DNA of 8,647 bases from Bacillota bacterium (GCA_023426005.1 JAFABO010000042.1:1-8647), one strand, 5' to 3'. Counted from the first letter of the stretch, positions 1-6,628 are shown. Numbers and translations are program-made. The notes: generated by a model not told the origin, from the letters alone.

Positions 1-552
1 CTCACGGCAGGTCATAGCCTCGCTCATAACACACACGCCTTTGGCACCGGTTTCAAGGACAGCCTGTACCCGTTCCCGGGTTATTCCGCCGATGGCAAAT
101 ACCGGAATATCGACCCTGCTGCACACTTCCCTCAAATAGTCCATTCCCCGCGGCGGAAGTCCCTTTTTGCAATCAGTGGGAAATATATGGCCTGCTATGA
201 GGTAACCGGCGCCCAGCTCCCGGGCTTCCACAGCCTCATCTGCCGAGTGTACCGATACACCTGTGCATTTAAACTGCCCCAGCATGTTCTTATTCAGTCT
301 CAGCTCCTCCATTGATAAATGTATAAGGGGAATATTCAGTTTTGCTGCAATATCGATATTTTTATTAATTATCAGCTTGACTTTATTTTCTTTGCAGATT
401 GACAGTACCTGTCGTGCCAGCTGTTCATATTCCTGCTGTCCCAGATCCTTTTCCCTCAAAATTATTGCCTCCGGTCCTGCCTCTGCCAACCGGCCAAGCC
501 GTGCCGGAAAGTCATCCCTGCAAAGTTTCCTGTTTGTAACTATAATCAACAT
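1..552 (-). CDS. tenI: Thiazole tautomerase TenI (ThiE-like fold), C-terminus cut by window edge
   Basis: TenI isomerises the thiazole carboxylate phosphate released by ThiG to its aromatic tautomer; the related ThiE instead couples thiazole and pyrimidine. The frame is open from the ATG at 552 to base 1 and gives 184 residues of an expected ~200, so only the end is missing. The key evidence is G121-H122-I-F-P-T-D-C-K-K-G-L, close to the motif I recall from Bacillus subtilis TenI, whose catalytic His122 matches here; ThiE proteins usually have Gly-Pro at this spot. SVHSADEA (100-107) and the phosphate-binding AIGGIT (153-158) and VMSEA (175-179) also fit TenI. An AGGAGAG ribosome site overlaps the thiH stop, 8 bases upstream. 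It is the fifth visible gene of the thi operon. Automatic annotation may call it thiamine phosphate synthase, and a bifunctional role cannot be excluded. Confidence 0.82.
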   Translation of the reverse strand, partial: MLIIVTNRKLCRDDFPARLGRLAEAGPEAIILREKDLGQQEYEQLARQVLSICKENKVKLIINKNIDIAAKLNIPLIHLSMEELRLNKNMLGQFKCTGVSVHSADEAVEARELGAGYLIAGHIFPTDCKKGLPPRGMDYLREVCSRVDIPVFAIGGITRERVQAVLETGAKGVCVMSEAMTCRE

Positions 553-560
553 ACTCTCTC

Positions 561-1709
561 CTAGACTCTCACATAATCGGTATATACAGGCTGCAAACCC
601 CTGCCTGCTATCATTTCATGTATTTCGCCCACACTGCGGGAATCAGAGATTTCAAACTGCTCATCACCCTTTTCACGGTTTTTGTGCCCTCCTACCCCCA
701 CACTCACCCCGGCTGAAATTTTTGTAGCTGCCAGACCTATTATATGATCCCTGAAGCCGGGCTTTTCTCTTGTTGAAATGGTAATTCCGGCAAAGGGCAT
801 TAACAAACGGTAGGCCAGCATGACCTGTAAAAGCTGTCTTTCATGAACCTTGGCAGCATTGTTGCCGGAATCGTTGATATAAGGCCTTAGCCGGGGCACC
901 GAAAAGGAGACTTCGGCATGGGGATATTTTTGCTGAAGAAAATATGCGTGCAGCCCTGCCGCAAAGGCATCCTTTCTAAAGTTGTCCAGCCCCAGCAAGG
1001 CTCCTATTCCAACGCCCCGCATACCTCCCAGTAAAGCCCTTTCCTGCGCGTTGAAACGGTACGGGAATATCCTCTTGGGCCCTCTCAGATGCACCTGTCC
1101 ATACTTATGAATATTATAGGTTTCCTGATAGACCGAAACAAAATCCGCCCCGCATTTATTCAGACAGGCATATTCCTCCGAGTTCAGAGGGTATATTTCA
1201 ATACCTACTGTAGAAAAGCGGCGGGCAGCAAGTTTTACGGCTTCCCCTATATATTCCACACCCGAGGCATTCCGGGCCTCTCCCGTTAAAATCAGAATCT
1301 CCCTCAGGCCTGTGGCGGCAATGGCCTGAAGTTCTTCTTCAATCTCCTCAAGGGACAGTCTGCCCCGTTGAATCCTGTTCCTGCAGTTAAAGCCGCAGTA
1401 CACACACTCATTTTCACAATAGTTTGATATGTACAGCGGCGTAAATAAGCAGACCGAATTTCCAAAATGCTTTCTTGTCTCAAACAATGCCTTACGGGCC
1501 ATTTCTTCCAGGTACGGCACTGCGGCAGGAGATAAAACAGCCCCATAATCGTCAGGTGTCAACAGCTCTTTGCCTAAGGCTCTTTCCACATCCCTGCCGG
1601 CATATTTGCCGTAATCATAGCTGCCCGCCAGCAAAAGCACCCTGTTCATAATGTCCGGGCTGACAGCTTCCATGCCGTCAAGATAATTCATATGCTCCAT
1701 ATCAGCCAT
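561..1709 (-). CDS. thiH: 2-iminoacetate synthase ThiH (radical SAM tyrosine lyase)
   Basis: ThiH uses S-adenosylmethionine and a [4Fe-4S] cluster to cleave tyrosine into p-cresol and dehydroglycine (2-iminoacetate), the glycine-derived part of the thiazole ring in anaerobes. The 382-residue product matches the family length (~375). The radical SAM cysteines are visible as C98-x3-C102-x2-C105 within SNYCENECVYCGFNC, and the C-terminal part contains STREKPGFRDH and SAGVSVGVGG (about 312-342), typical of ThiH. The ATG at 1709 is preceded by GGAGGA (1716-1721) six bases upstream, inside the last codons of thiG. Only 2 bases separate it from the thiG stop, so translation is probably coupled. No frameshift or missing catalytic residue was seen. 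Confidence 0.96.
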   Translation of the reverse strand: MADMEHMNYLDGMEAVSPDIMNRVLLLAGSYDYGKYAGRDVERALGKELLTPDDYGAVLSPAAVPYLEEMARKALFETRKHFGNSVCLFTPLYISNYCENECVYCGFNCRNRIQRGRLSLEEIEEELQAIAATGLREILILTGEARNASGVEYIGEAVKLAARRFSTVGIEIYPLNSEEYACLNKCGADFVSVYQETYNIHKYGQVHLRGPKRIFPYRFNAQERALLGGMRGVGIGALLGLDNFRKDAFAAGLHAYFLQQKYPHAEVSFSVPRLRPYINDSGNNAAKVHERQLLQVMLAYRLLMPFAGITISTREKPGFRDHIIGLAATKISAGVSVGVGGHKNREKGDEQFEISDSRSVGEIHEMIAGRGLQPVYTDYVRV

Positions 1710-1711
1710 AT

Positions 1712-2479
1712 CTAATCCTCCAGAAAGCCTGTTAAAGGGCTTGACGCTTCTGCTTTACACTCCAGGATCCTTCCCGGGCCGGCCAGATATGCGTCACGTC
1801 CGGCCTGTATTGCCAGCTTGAAGGCCTTTGCCATAAGAGCTGCATTGTTTGCCGTGGCAACGGCGGTGTTGCACATGACGGCAGCAGCCCCCATCTCCAT
1901 TGCCTCACATGCCTGGGACGGCCGGCCGATACCTGCATCCACAATAACAGGCAGCTCAATTTCATCTATGAGGATTTTAATAAAATCCCTGGTGCTCAAG
2001 CCCTTGTTGCTGCCTATGGGGGACGCCAGCGGCATTACCGCAGCCGCTCCCGCCTTTGCCAGATCCCTTGCGGTATTCAGATCGGGATACATGTAGGGCA
2101 TAACAATAAAACCCTCCTTTGTCAGCATTTCCGTTGCCCTTACGGTTTCATGGTTATCTGGCAGCAGATACCTGGTATCCCGGATCACCTCCACCTTTAC
2201 AAAGCTGCCGCAGCCCATCTCACGTGCAAGGCGCGCAATCCTCACAGCCTCTTCGGCGTTTCTGGCACCAGAAGTATTGGGCAATAATGTGATTCCTTCC
2301 GGTATGCAGTCCAGAATATTTTCTTCTCCGCCCACATTGGCCCGGCGCAGGGCAAGAGTTATCATTTCGGCCTCGCCCTGTTCGATCACCGCTTTTACAA
2401 GCTCAAGCGAAAACTTTCCAGAGCCCAATATGAACCTTGAGTTGAACTCATGTCCTCCAATTACTAATTTATCAGTCAT
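1712..2479 (-). CDS. thiG: Thiazole synthase ThiG
   Basis: ThiG condenses 1-deoxy-D-xylulose 5-phosphate, dehydroglycine and sulfur from ThiS thiocarboxylate into the thiazole phosphate. The protein is a TIM barrel of 255 residues, the usual family length. K95 in FVKVEVI matches the lysine that forms the imine with the sugar substrate. NTSGA (68-72), the phosphate-binding SPIGSNKGL, and DAGIGRPSQACEAMEMG are all characteristic. I chose the ATG at 2479 over an in-frame GTG at 2548: the later start has GGAGGT at 2484-2489, four bases upstream, and gives the standard N-terminus (MTDKLVIGGHEF), whereas the longer form adds 23 unrelated hydrophobic residues and has no good ribosome site. A 104-base gap separates it from thiF and contains a mutually exclusive hairpin pair. 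Confidence 0.96.
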   Translation of the reverse strand: MTDKLVIGGHEFNSRFILGSGKFSLELVKAVIEQGEAEMITLALRRANVGGEENILDCIPEGITLLPNTSGARNAEEAVRIARLAREMGCGSFVKVEVIRDTRYLLPDNHETVRATEMLTKEGFIVMPYMYPDLNTARDLAKAGAAAVMPLASPIGSNKGLSTRDFIKILIDEIELPVIVDAGIGRPSQACEAMEMGAAAVMCNTAVATANNAALMAKAFKLAIQAGRDAYLAGPGRILECKAEASSPLTGFLED

Positions 2480-2492
2480 CTTAACCTCCATG

Positions 2493-2517
2493 AGCCATGC
2501 TATGGCTTTTAGCCATA
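2493..2517 (-). promoter_or_regulatory. Two competing hairpins just upstream of the thiG ribosome binding site
   Basis: Read on the transcript, three six-base blocks occur in a row: AUGGCU, AGCCAU, AUGGCU. The middle block can pair with the first (loop AAA, extended to 7 bp, 2501-2517) or with the last (loop AGC, 2493-2507), but not with both. The downstream hairpin ends only three bases before the GGAGGT ribosome site at 2484-2489. The pairing is seen directly. A role in thiG translation, mRNA processing or stability is inference. Confidence 0.5.
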
Positions 2518-2583
2518 TAGCGGCCACAAAAATAATGAATTTTGTCACTCTTCTACCGCTGAAAGGCGAATAAGGGAGACTTT

Positions 2584-3387
2584 TCAGGCCTCTTCCATTC
2601 CCAGCAATAACCTCAAAACCATATTGGCCTGGTGTCCGGCACAGACCATGACTCTCGGAGCCATTAAACCGTTGCCTGTTTCTGCTCCGTTTTCCAGGTC
2701 ACCGCATAAATACAGGCGCTTCATAGGTTTTACAGTTTTTATGAGGTTTGAGCTTTCACAGCCTGCCATACCCGAGGCCGCCACCACCTTAATGTCCGGA
2801 AGCCGCTCCAGCGCAGTATTCACAAGGACGGCTTTGGCCTCCGGCCTGTCAAAAGCCTCACACACAATGTCATAGCCTCCGAACAGTTCCTTGACATTGT
2901 TTTCGGTAACCCTCACATCCCTCAGCTCAACTTTTACAAATGGATTTATTTCCTGTATCTGTTTCTTTAAAGCAGCTGTTTTAGGCATTCCCAGGTGGCT
3001 GATACTATAGCATTGCCTGTTCAGGTTGCTTGGCTCAACCACATCAAAATCCACCAGCAGCAATTGTCCGACTCCGACTCTGGCAAGCATTACAGCTATA
3101 TTTGAGCCAAGGCCGCCCAGTCCGGCAACAGCAACTTTTCCTTTTTTTACCTTACCATGTACCCCTGGAGTATGCCTTGCCATCATCATGCTCTCAAGTT
3201 CCTCTTCCCCTGGCATTATGCCTCTGGTGATGATATCCAAAATATCATTATCCAAAACTCTGCAGTCCTCCTCAATTTGAAAGCCGTTTATAATTACAAT
3301 GTCGGTTGGTTTTCCGTATCTTTCCCGTACCTCAAAGGCCGAACCCACATCCAGCTCCATTTTTCTGCCGTTCAGTGTTATCTGCAT
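2584..3387 (-). CDS. thiF: ThiS adenylyltransferase ThiF with fused N-terminal ThiS-like domain
   Basis: ThiF activates the C-terminal glycine of ThiS by adenylation so that sulfur can be attached as a thiocarboxylate. The 267-residue protein has two parts. Residues 1-62 resemble a ThiS/ubiquitin-like fold (MQITLNGRKMELDVGSAFEV, ending near ITRGIMPG) but lack a terminal Gly-Gly. Residues 80-267 form an E1-like Rossmann domain with GLGGLGSN (89-96), the acidic strand end LLVDFDVVEPSNLNRQ (110-125, with D113, D115 and R124) and D180 in EAFD. It has no CxxC zinc pairs, unlike Escherichia coli ThiF. I place it in the clostridial ThiF family with a ThiS-like ubiquitin domain. The ATG at 3387 lies 2 bases after the thiS stop, with a GAGGGGGC ribosome site formed by the last thiS codons. 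Confidence 0.93.
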   Translation of the reverse strand: MQITLNGRKMELDVGSAFEVRERYGKPTDIVIINGFQIEEDCRVLDNDILDIITRGIMPGEEELESMMMARHTPGVHGKVKKGKVAVAGLGGLGSNIAVMLARVGVGQLLLVDFDVVEPSNLNRQCYSISHLGMPKTAALKKQIQEINPFVKVELRDVRVTENNVKELFGGYDIVCEAFDRPEAKAVLVNTALERLPDIKVVAASGMAGCESSNLIKTVKPMKRLYLCGDLENGAETGNGLMAPRVMVCAGHQANMVLRLLLGMEEA

Positions 3388-3389
3388 AT

Positions 3390-3584
3390 TCAGCCCCCTC
3401 CCACAAATCTGACTACTTCTATTACAGCACCGTCATTGACAATTGTATTTTCATAGTCACCCTTTGGGATTATTTGTCCGTCCAGTTCCACTGCCACAAT
3501 TGCAGGATTGTAACCCTGAGCCTTTAAAAATTCCTCAAGGTTCTGGCTTCTGTCAAGTTTGCGATCTATTCCGTTTAGTTTCAC
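3390..3584 (-). CDS. thiS: Sulfur carrier protein ThiS, GTG start
   Basis: ThiS is a small ubiquitin-like protein whose C-terminal glycine is adenylated by ThiF, converted to a thiocarboxylate, and used as sulfur donor by ThiG. The product is 64 residues, the usual length. It opens VKLNGIDRKL and ends EVVRFVGGG, giving the required terminal Gly-Gly; the central NPAIVAVELDGQIIPKGDY is typical of the family. An in-frame ATG at 3671 would add 29 residues, but I chose GTG 3584 because AGGAGGT (3589-3595) lies four bases upstream and the resulting protein matches the family. It is the first gene of the thi operon, and its start lies just below a large structured leader. Confidence 0.93.
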   Translation of the reverse strand: MKLNGIDRKLDRSQNLEEFLKAQGYNPAIVAVELDGQIIPKGDYENTIVNDGAVIEVVRFVGGG

Positions 3585-3599
3585 TGCAACCTCCTGGTA

Positions 3600-3748
3600 A
3601 TTAACGCTTGTGCCGGTTGGTCGATCAATTTTGCAATAAAACTGCCATTGCCTGAAGTTGTACCCGCGCACCGTTAAGTCAGCATAACCCCTGTAATTGT
3701 AAAGTTGGGAGTCAGCTCAACCGGCATAAAACATCAATTTACGTTAAT
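3600..3748 (-). other. Large closed stem in the thiS leader, unrecognised RNA structure
   Basis: Two nested inverted repeats bracket this segment. The outer arms are ATTAACG (3600-3606) and CGTTAAT (3742-3748). The inner arms are a perfect 9-bp match, TGCCGGTTG (3611-3619) and CAACCGGCA (3718-3726). Between them, on the transcript, ACUCC can pair with GGGGU and GCAAU with AUUGC, giving two internal hairpins. The outer 3' arm ends four bases before the thiS ribosome site (AGGAGGT, 3589-3595). I do not recognise a TPP, FMN, SAM or cobalamin riboswitch core. It may be a leader controlling thiS translation or a small mobile element with 9-bp terminal repeats. Whether the fold forms is inference. 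Confidence 0.5.
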
Positions 3749-3761
3749 AGTTTTATTAAAC

Positions 3762-3815
3762 AAAAAAGCACAAAACAAGGAACACCCTTTCGGTGGTGTC
3801 CCCCATTTTGTGCTT
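3762..3815 (-). terminator. Strong intrinsic terminator between promoter and thiS
   Basis: The minus-strand RNA can form one long hairpin. The base is AAGCACAAAA (3806-3815) paired with UUUUGUGCUU (3766-3775), followed by a six-pair helix rich in G-U between UGGGGG and UUCCUUG. Above that, ACAC pairs with GUGU and the stem is capped by CC-GAAA-GG. A run of Us follows directly (3762-3767). It would stop transcription before thiS, and perhaps also read-through from the ABC genes. The plus strand has only TTCTTT after the stem, so the main direction is leftward. Confidence 0.85.
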
Positions 3816-3820
3816 CTTTA
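3762..3820 (-). promoter_or_regulatory. Candidate HMP-PP riboswitch (thiS motif), aptamer inside the terminator
   Basis: Published work describes HMP-PP riboswitches ('thiS motif') as very small aptamers almost wholly embedded in an intrinsic terminator upstream of thiS in bacteria. The arrangement here fits: a consensus promoter, a predicted transcript start near 3823, then at once a terminator hairpin with a GAAA-capped top, offset bulges (C, A) and a G-rich middle, then thiS and the other thiazole genes. HMP-PP would be expected to stabilise the terminator and lower thiazole synthesis. I am matching architecture and gene context and could not check the nucleotide consensus from memory. An ordinary terminator for upstream transcription is the main alternative. 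Confidence 0.5.
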
Positions 3821-3829
3821 ATTATTTAA

Positions 3830-3858
3830 ATTTTAAAATATTTCTATTCAGGTGTCAA
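3830..3858 (-). promoter_or_regulatory. Sigma-A-type promoter of the thi operon
   Basis: On the minus strand the -35 is TTGACA (3853-3858, perfect consensus) and the -10 is TAAAAT (3830-3835, one mismatch), with a 17-base spacer. Start of transcription is predicted near 3823, about 240 bases above the thiS start and a few bases before the terminator hairpin. The -35 overlaps one arm of the inverted repeat at 3855-3863, so a regulator or a structured upstream transcript could interfere with it. Confidence 0.72.
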
Positions 3859-4018
3859 GTCAAACTTCCCTCGGCACTCTCCCGGCTTGCCAAAGTCAAT
3901 TACGGTTTAAAGCCTTCGCCTTCCAGGGGGATTATCCTTTCAAGCCGGCTTTAAACACAGCTTGGGTTTGAATTTGATTTGACTTCAGGAGGCTTTCAGC
4001 CGATAGTACTTGACTTGA
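3855..4018. other. 164-bp element with terminal inverted repeats and nested stems, unidentified
   Basis: No gene is supported here. The ends are a perfect 9-bp inverted repeat, TCAAGTCAA (3855-3863) and TTGACTTGA (4010-4018). Inside lie a perfect 10-bp stem, GTTTAAAGCC (3905-3914) with GGCTTTAAAC (3947-3956); a 6-bp stem, TCGGCA (3871-3876) with TGCCAA (3888-3893, one G-U pair in minus-strand RNA); and a small GGCT/AGCC hairpin (3991-4001). Two loop segments, CCGGCTTG (3882-3889) and CAAGCCGG (3941-3948), are perfectly complementary, as in a kissing-loop contact. This could be a structured RNA, an aptamer whose expression platform is the terminator at 3762-3815, or a non-autonomous mobile palindromic element. 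Strand is undecided, and I found no match to known riboswitch cores. Confidence 0.5.
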
Positions 4019-4086
4019 TATAATTATTCCTCATGCTCATTACCAGGCGTATTGAACTTGTTTTTTCATAAAACCGGCAGCAGGGG

Positions 4087-5751
4087 TCAAAAGGTCTGTT
4101 CAACATCCTTCCATTCCATTTTGAAACAATAGTGCCATATAATCATTGTTATTACTGCCGAGACAGCAATGTTGGCAGTTATACCAAAGGGAACAAATTT
4201 CGCACCATAGTGGATTAAAGCCAGAAATCCCGATAAAAACAGAAGTGCAAAACTCAAAGCTGCATTGGTCCCCTGCTTCATGCCCCTGAATTCCTGTGAA
4301 AACGGTAAGCTTTTAGCAGCTATCCTGAAAAAGGTTGTCAGCAGTAAAAACATATTTATAAACATCAGAATAACATCCGGAATTATACGAGGTCCGTACA
4401 ACAGCACACATACCAGACTCAGAACGGTGATCATGGGCAAATTGAACTTGAATATAAAAGCTTTCAGAGCGCCTCTTAATATAACAGCCGGCTTTTCAAC
4501 AGGCAGAGCCTTATATATCCATGCTCCCCTGAATTTTTCACTTTTACTTATAAAATTTACCGAAATACTTGCCATGGCTATTCCGATGTAGACACAGAGA
4601 TATGTATTACTGCTTTTTAATTTAACCAGCCCCTCTTCAAAATTACCGTTAAACAGATCCATAAATATAAAGACAAACGGCATTACAATGGCAAAAACAA
4701 GGCTTGGATATAACTGGAGCTTCAGCTTTCTTTCACTTGAAATCATGTCCCGGGTAAACTTGAGGACGGCTCTTTCCTGCGGATCAGAACAAGCCAGAGA
4801 AGAAATAAGTTTTTGCAGCCCGGAGCTCCTTTTCTTTTTTTGATTTTCACCGCTGCTATTGTTCAGCTTTTGCAAATTCCTTTCAAAATAAGGAACAATG
4901 TATTTTATATAAACCCCAAAGGAAATAACAGGTATTATCACGGCTAAAACAGCCGAGTACACATAAAAACCTGCAAAATCCTTTTCGGCAAGCATGTTCA
5001 GCGGAGCTGCAAACCAGGTTGTCGGTATCAGATAATTCCACCATTTGGGAGCAAAATTCACACTGATTTCCGAAACATCAAACATTCTGCCGATAAACTG
5101 ATATGCGATAGCTATAAAGACTGTAAGTGCTATTTGAAAATAATTTATTATATCCTTCAGCTTCTCTCCGTCAAAGAGTTTGAGGATCAGGAAATACAGG
5201 ATGGAAGTCAGAAACATTACCAGACCGGAAATCAGAATAGTCTCAAACAGAAAAACCAGCGAAAATAATAAGCCGTACCTGAAATAACACATTATGAGAG
5301 TGGGACCCGAAAGCGCCAGAGTTATTCTGATCAGATAATAAAAAATATGGATGGTTTTGGCCAGTTTGAGGGTCGTTTCTTTGACAGGCCTTGGCAACAG
5401 GATATTTTTATCCTTAACATCCAGCAAAACAGTTGAAAAATCAGATATCATCGTTGCAAGAATCATAAAAATAATCATGCCAAGAATAATATTCATTTTA
5501 TAGAAGGTAGAAAATGGAACCCATACAAAAATTGATATCATCAGCCCCATAAATCCATACATAAACATGGACAGCAGCGGGATATTCCTGTTTTCAATAT
5601 TTCTTGTGCCGGACAGTACGGTAGGCACATTTCTGGAGTCCAGAGTCAGCTTTATTTTCAGAATCATTCTCAGCTGCAAATAATCAATATCATTTTTTTT
5701 TAAAGCCCCGGCTGTTTTGTCCAGCAGCCTTATCAAGACAAACTCTTTCAT
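4087..5751 (-). CDS. ABC exporter permease, large ~12-helix type, substrate unknown
   Basis: A 554-residue membrane protein that starts 1 base after the stop of the adjoining ATPase gene, so the two form one transporter. Hydrophobic stretches suggest about 12 helices in two sets of six: roughly 59-79, 84-104, 133-155, 160-190, 203-222, 263-285, then 348-365, 383-400, 430-452, 458-475, 496-515, 521-543. The halves are joined by a charged cytoplasmic segment (about 288-345, including QKKKRSSG). Both halves carry a similar post-helix motif: LLPRPVKETTLKLAK (118-132) and ALPVEKPAVILRGALK (415-430), suggesting internal duplication. There is no signal peptide. AGGAGC lies five bases before the ATG. 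It resembles Firmicute ABC-2-like exporters of this size; the substrate cannot be read from the sequence. No clear terminator follows before 3815. Confidence 0.85.
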   Translation of the reverse strand: MKEFVLIRLLDKTAGALKKNDIDYLQLRMILKIKLTLDSRNVPTVLSGTRNIENRNIPLLSMFMYGFMGLMISIFVWVPFSTFYKMNIILGMIIFMILATMISDFSTVLLDVKDKNILLPRPVKETTLKLAKTIHIFYYLIRITLALSGPTLIMCYFRYGLLFSLVFLFETILISGLVMFLTSILYFLILKLFDGEKLKDIINYFQIALTVFIAIAYQFIGRMFDVSEISVNFAPKWWNYLIPTTWFAAPLNMLAEKDFAGFYVYSAVLAVIIPVISFGVYIKYIVPYFERNLQKLNNSSGENQKKKRSSGLQKLISSLACSDPQERAVLKFTRDMISSERKLKLQLYPSLVFAIVMPFVFIFMDLFNGNFEEGLVKLKSSNTYLCVYIGIAMASISVNFISKSEKFRGAWIYKALPVEKPAVILRGALKAFIFKFNLPMITVLSLVCVLLYGPRIIPDVILMFINMFLLLTTFFRIAAKSLPFSQEFRGMKQGTNAALSFALLFLSGFLALIHYGAKFVPFGITANIAVSAVITMIIWHYCFKMEWKDVEQTF

Positions 5752-5752
5752 T

Positions 5753-6529
5753 TTATGCTCCTATTATATTTACAAATTCATCGGCCAGCTGTTTATGTTT
5801 GTCAAAGCCGGTCAACTGGTTGAAAATGTCTTCAAGACTGCCTTCCTTGCTCTGCACCTTAAGCTGGTCGAAGGTTCCGTCGGCAACAATGCTGCCGTTG
5901 TTGATAAGAATTATCCTGTCGCTTATCTTTTCAACCACTTCCATTATATGGGAGGAGTAGAATATGGTCTTACCCTGCCTGGCCAGGTGGCTCATGATCT
6001 CCTTAAAGACCATAACGCTGTTGGCATCCAGCCCGCTCAGAGGTTCATCCAGGAATAAAATATCCGGGTTGTGAATAAGGCTTGAAATGAGCAGAACCTT
6101 CTGCTTCATACCTTTGGAATAGGATGTGATCCTTGAGTCGTATACCTGTTCTATACCAAACAGTTCCATCAGCTTATACGCCTTTTTATCTGTCTCCTCA
6201 TATGTCATGCCGTACAATTGGCCCAGAAAGGTTATGTATTCACGGGCAGTGAGATTGTCGAATATTTCGGCAGTCTCAGGTACATAACCGATTTTTCTTT
6301 TATACTCAACACTTCCGTTTGATATGTCCTCTCCCATGACTTTTATAACGCCTTTATATCCTGTCAGCAGCCCCAGAAGTATTTTTACCGTAGTACTCTT
6401 TCCTGCGCCATTCGGTCCGATATAGCCTATTATCTGTCCCTTCGGAACATCAATGCTTATTCCTTTTAAAACCTGTTTTGAACCGTAACTCATATATAGT
6501 TCCCGGATTGATATTGCAAGTTCTTCCAT
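5753..6529 (-). CDS. ABC transporter ATP-binding protein
   Basis: A 258-residue cytoplasmic ATPase that powers the adjoining permease. Walker A is GPNGAGKST (38-46), the signature is SYSKGMKQK (136-144), Walker B is ILFLDEP (157-163), the D-loop is SGLDA and the switch histidine is H194 in YSSHIMEVVE. The Q-loop position reads VPETAEIF, with Glu where Gln is usual; this is common in the DrrA-like exporter ATPases (an observation about the family, not a defect). Residues past 215 form a short C-terminal tail. GGAGGT (6535-6540) lies five bases before the ATG. A dedicated promoter lies at 6600-6628. It is probably an exporter, but drug, lipid, peptide or other cargo cannot be told apart. Confidence 0.92.
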   Translation of the reverse strand: MEELAISIRELYMSYGSKQVLKGISIDVPKGQIIGYIGPNGAGKSTTVKILLGLLTGYKGVIKVMGEDISNGSVEYKRKIGYVPETAEIFDNLTAREYITFLGQLYGMTYEETDKKAYKLMELFGIEQVYDSRITSYSKGMKQKVLLISSLIHNPDILFLDEPLSGLDANSVMVFKEIMSHLARQGKTIFYSSHIMEVVEKISDRIILINNGSIVADGTFDQLKVQSKEGSLEDIFNQLTGFDKHKQLADEFVNIIGA

Positions 6530-6599
6530 TAAATACCTCCAACTGCCCGGTTATCCATTAAAATTCAAATTAACCGTTCCACGATTTCTTAATTATTCC

Positions 6600-6628
6600 A
6601 TTATAGTGCATAATATAGCCACTTTCAA
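6600..6628 (-). promoter_or_regulatory. Sigma-A-type promoter of the ABC exporter genes
   Basis: On the minus strand TTGAAA (6623-6628) and a perfect TATAAT (6600-6605) are 17 bases apart. Transcription would begin near 6593, giving a leader of about 64 bases before the ATPase start. The -35 overlaps the stop codon of the preceding gene (6625-6627), so the ABC genes can be expressed apart from the exporter pair, although no terminator separates them. Confidence 0.72.

Noticed and set aside
263..727. Plus-strand 154-residue frame over tenI and thiH
   Set aside because: It is opposite to two clear thi genes and its composition is that of an antisense shadow.
2480..2548. Longer thiG start at GTG 2548
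   Set aside because: It adds 23 hydrophobic residues absent from the family and has no good ribosome site, while ATG 2479 has GGAGGT four bases upstream.
3585..3671. N-terminal extension of thiS from ATG 3671
   Set aside because: ThiS is normally ~64-66 residues; GTG 3584 with AGGAGGT gives exactly that. The extension lies inside the leader stem.
3590..4086. TPP, cobalamin or T-box leader upstream of thiS
   Set aside because: I looked on both strands for CUGAGA, the GAUCUGG-type TPP core, the B12 box and the T-box sequence, and found none that fit.
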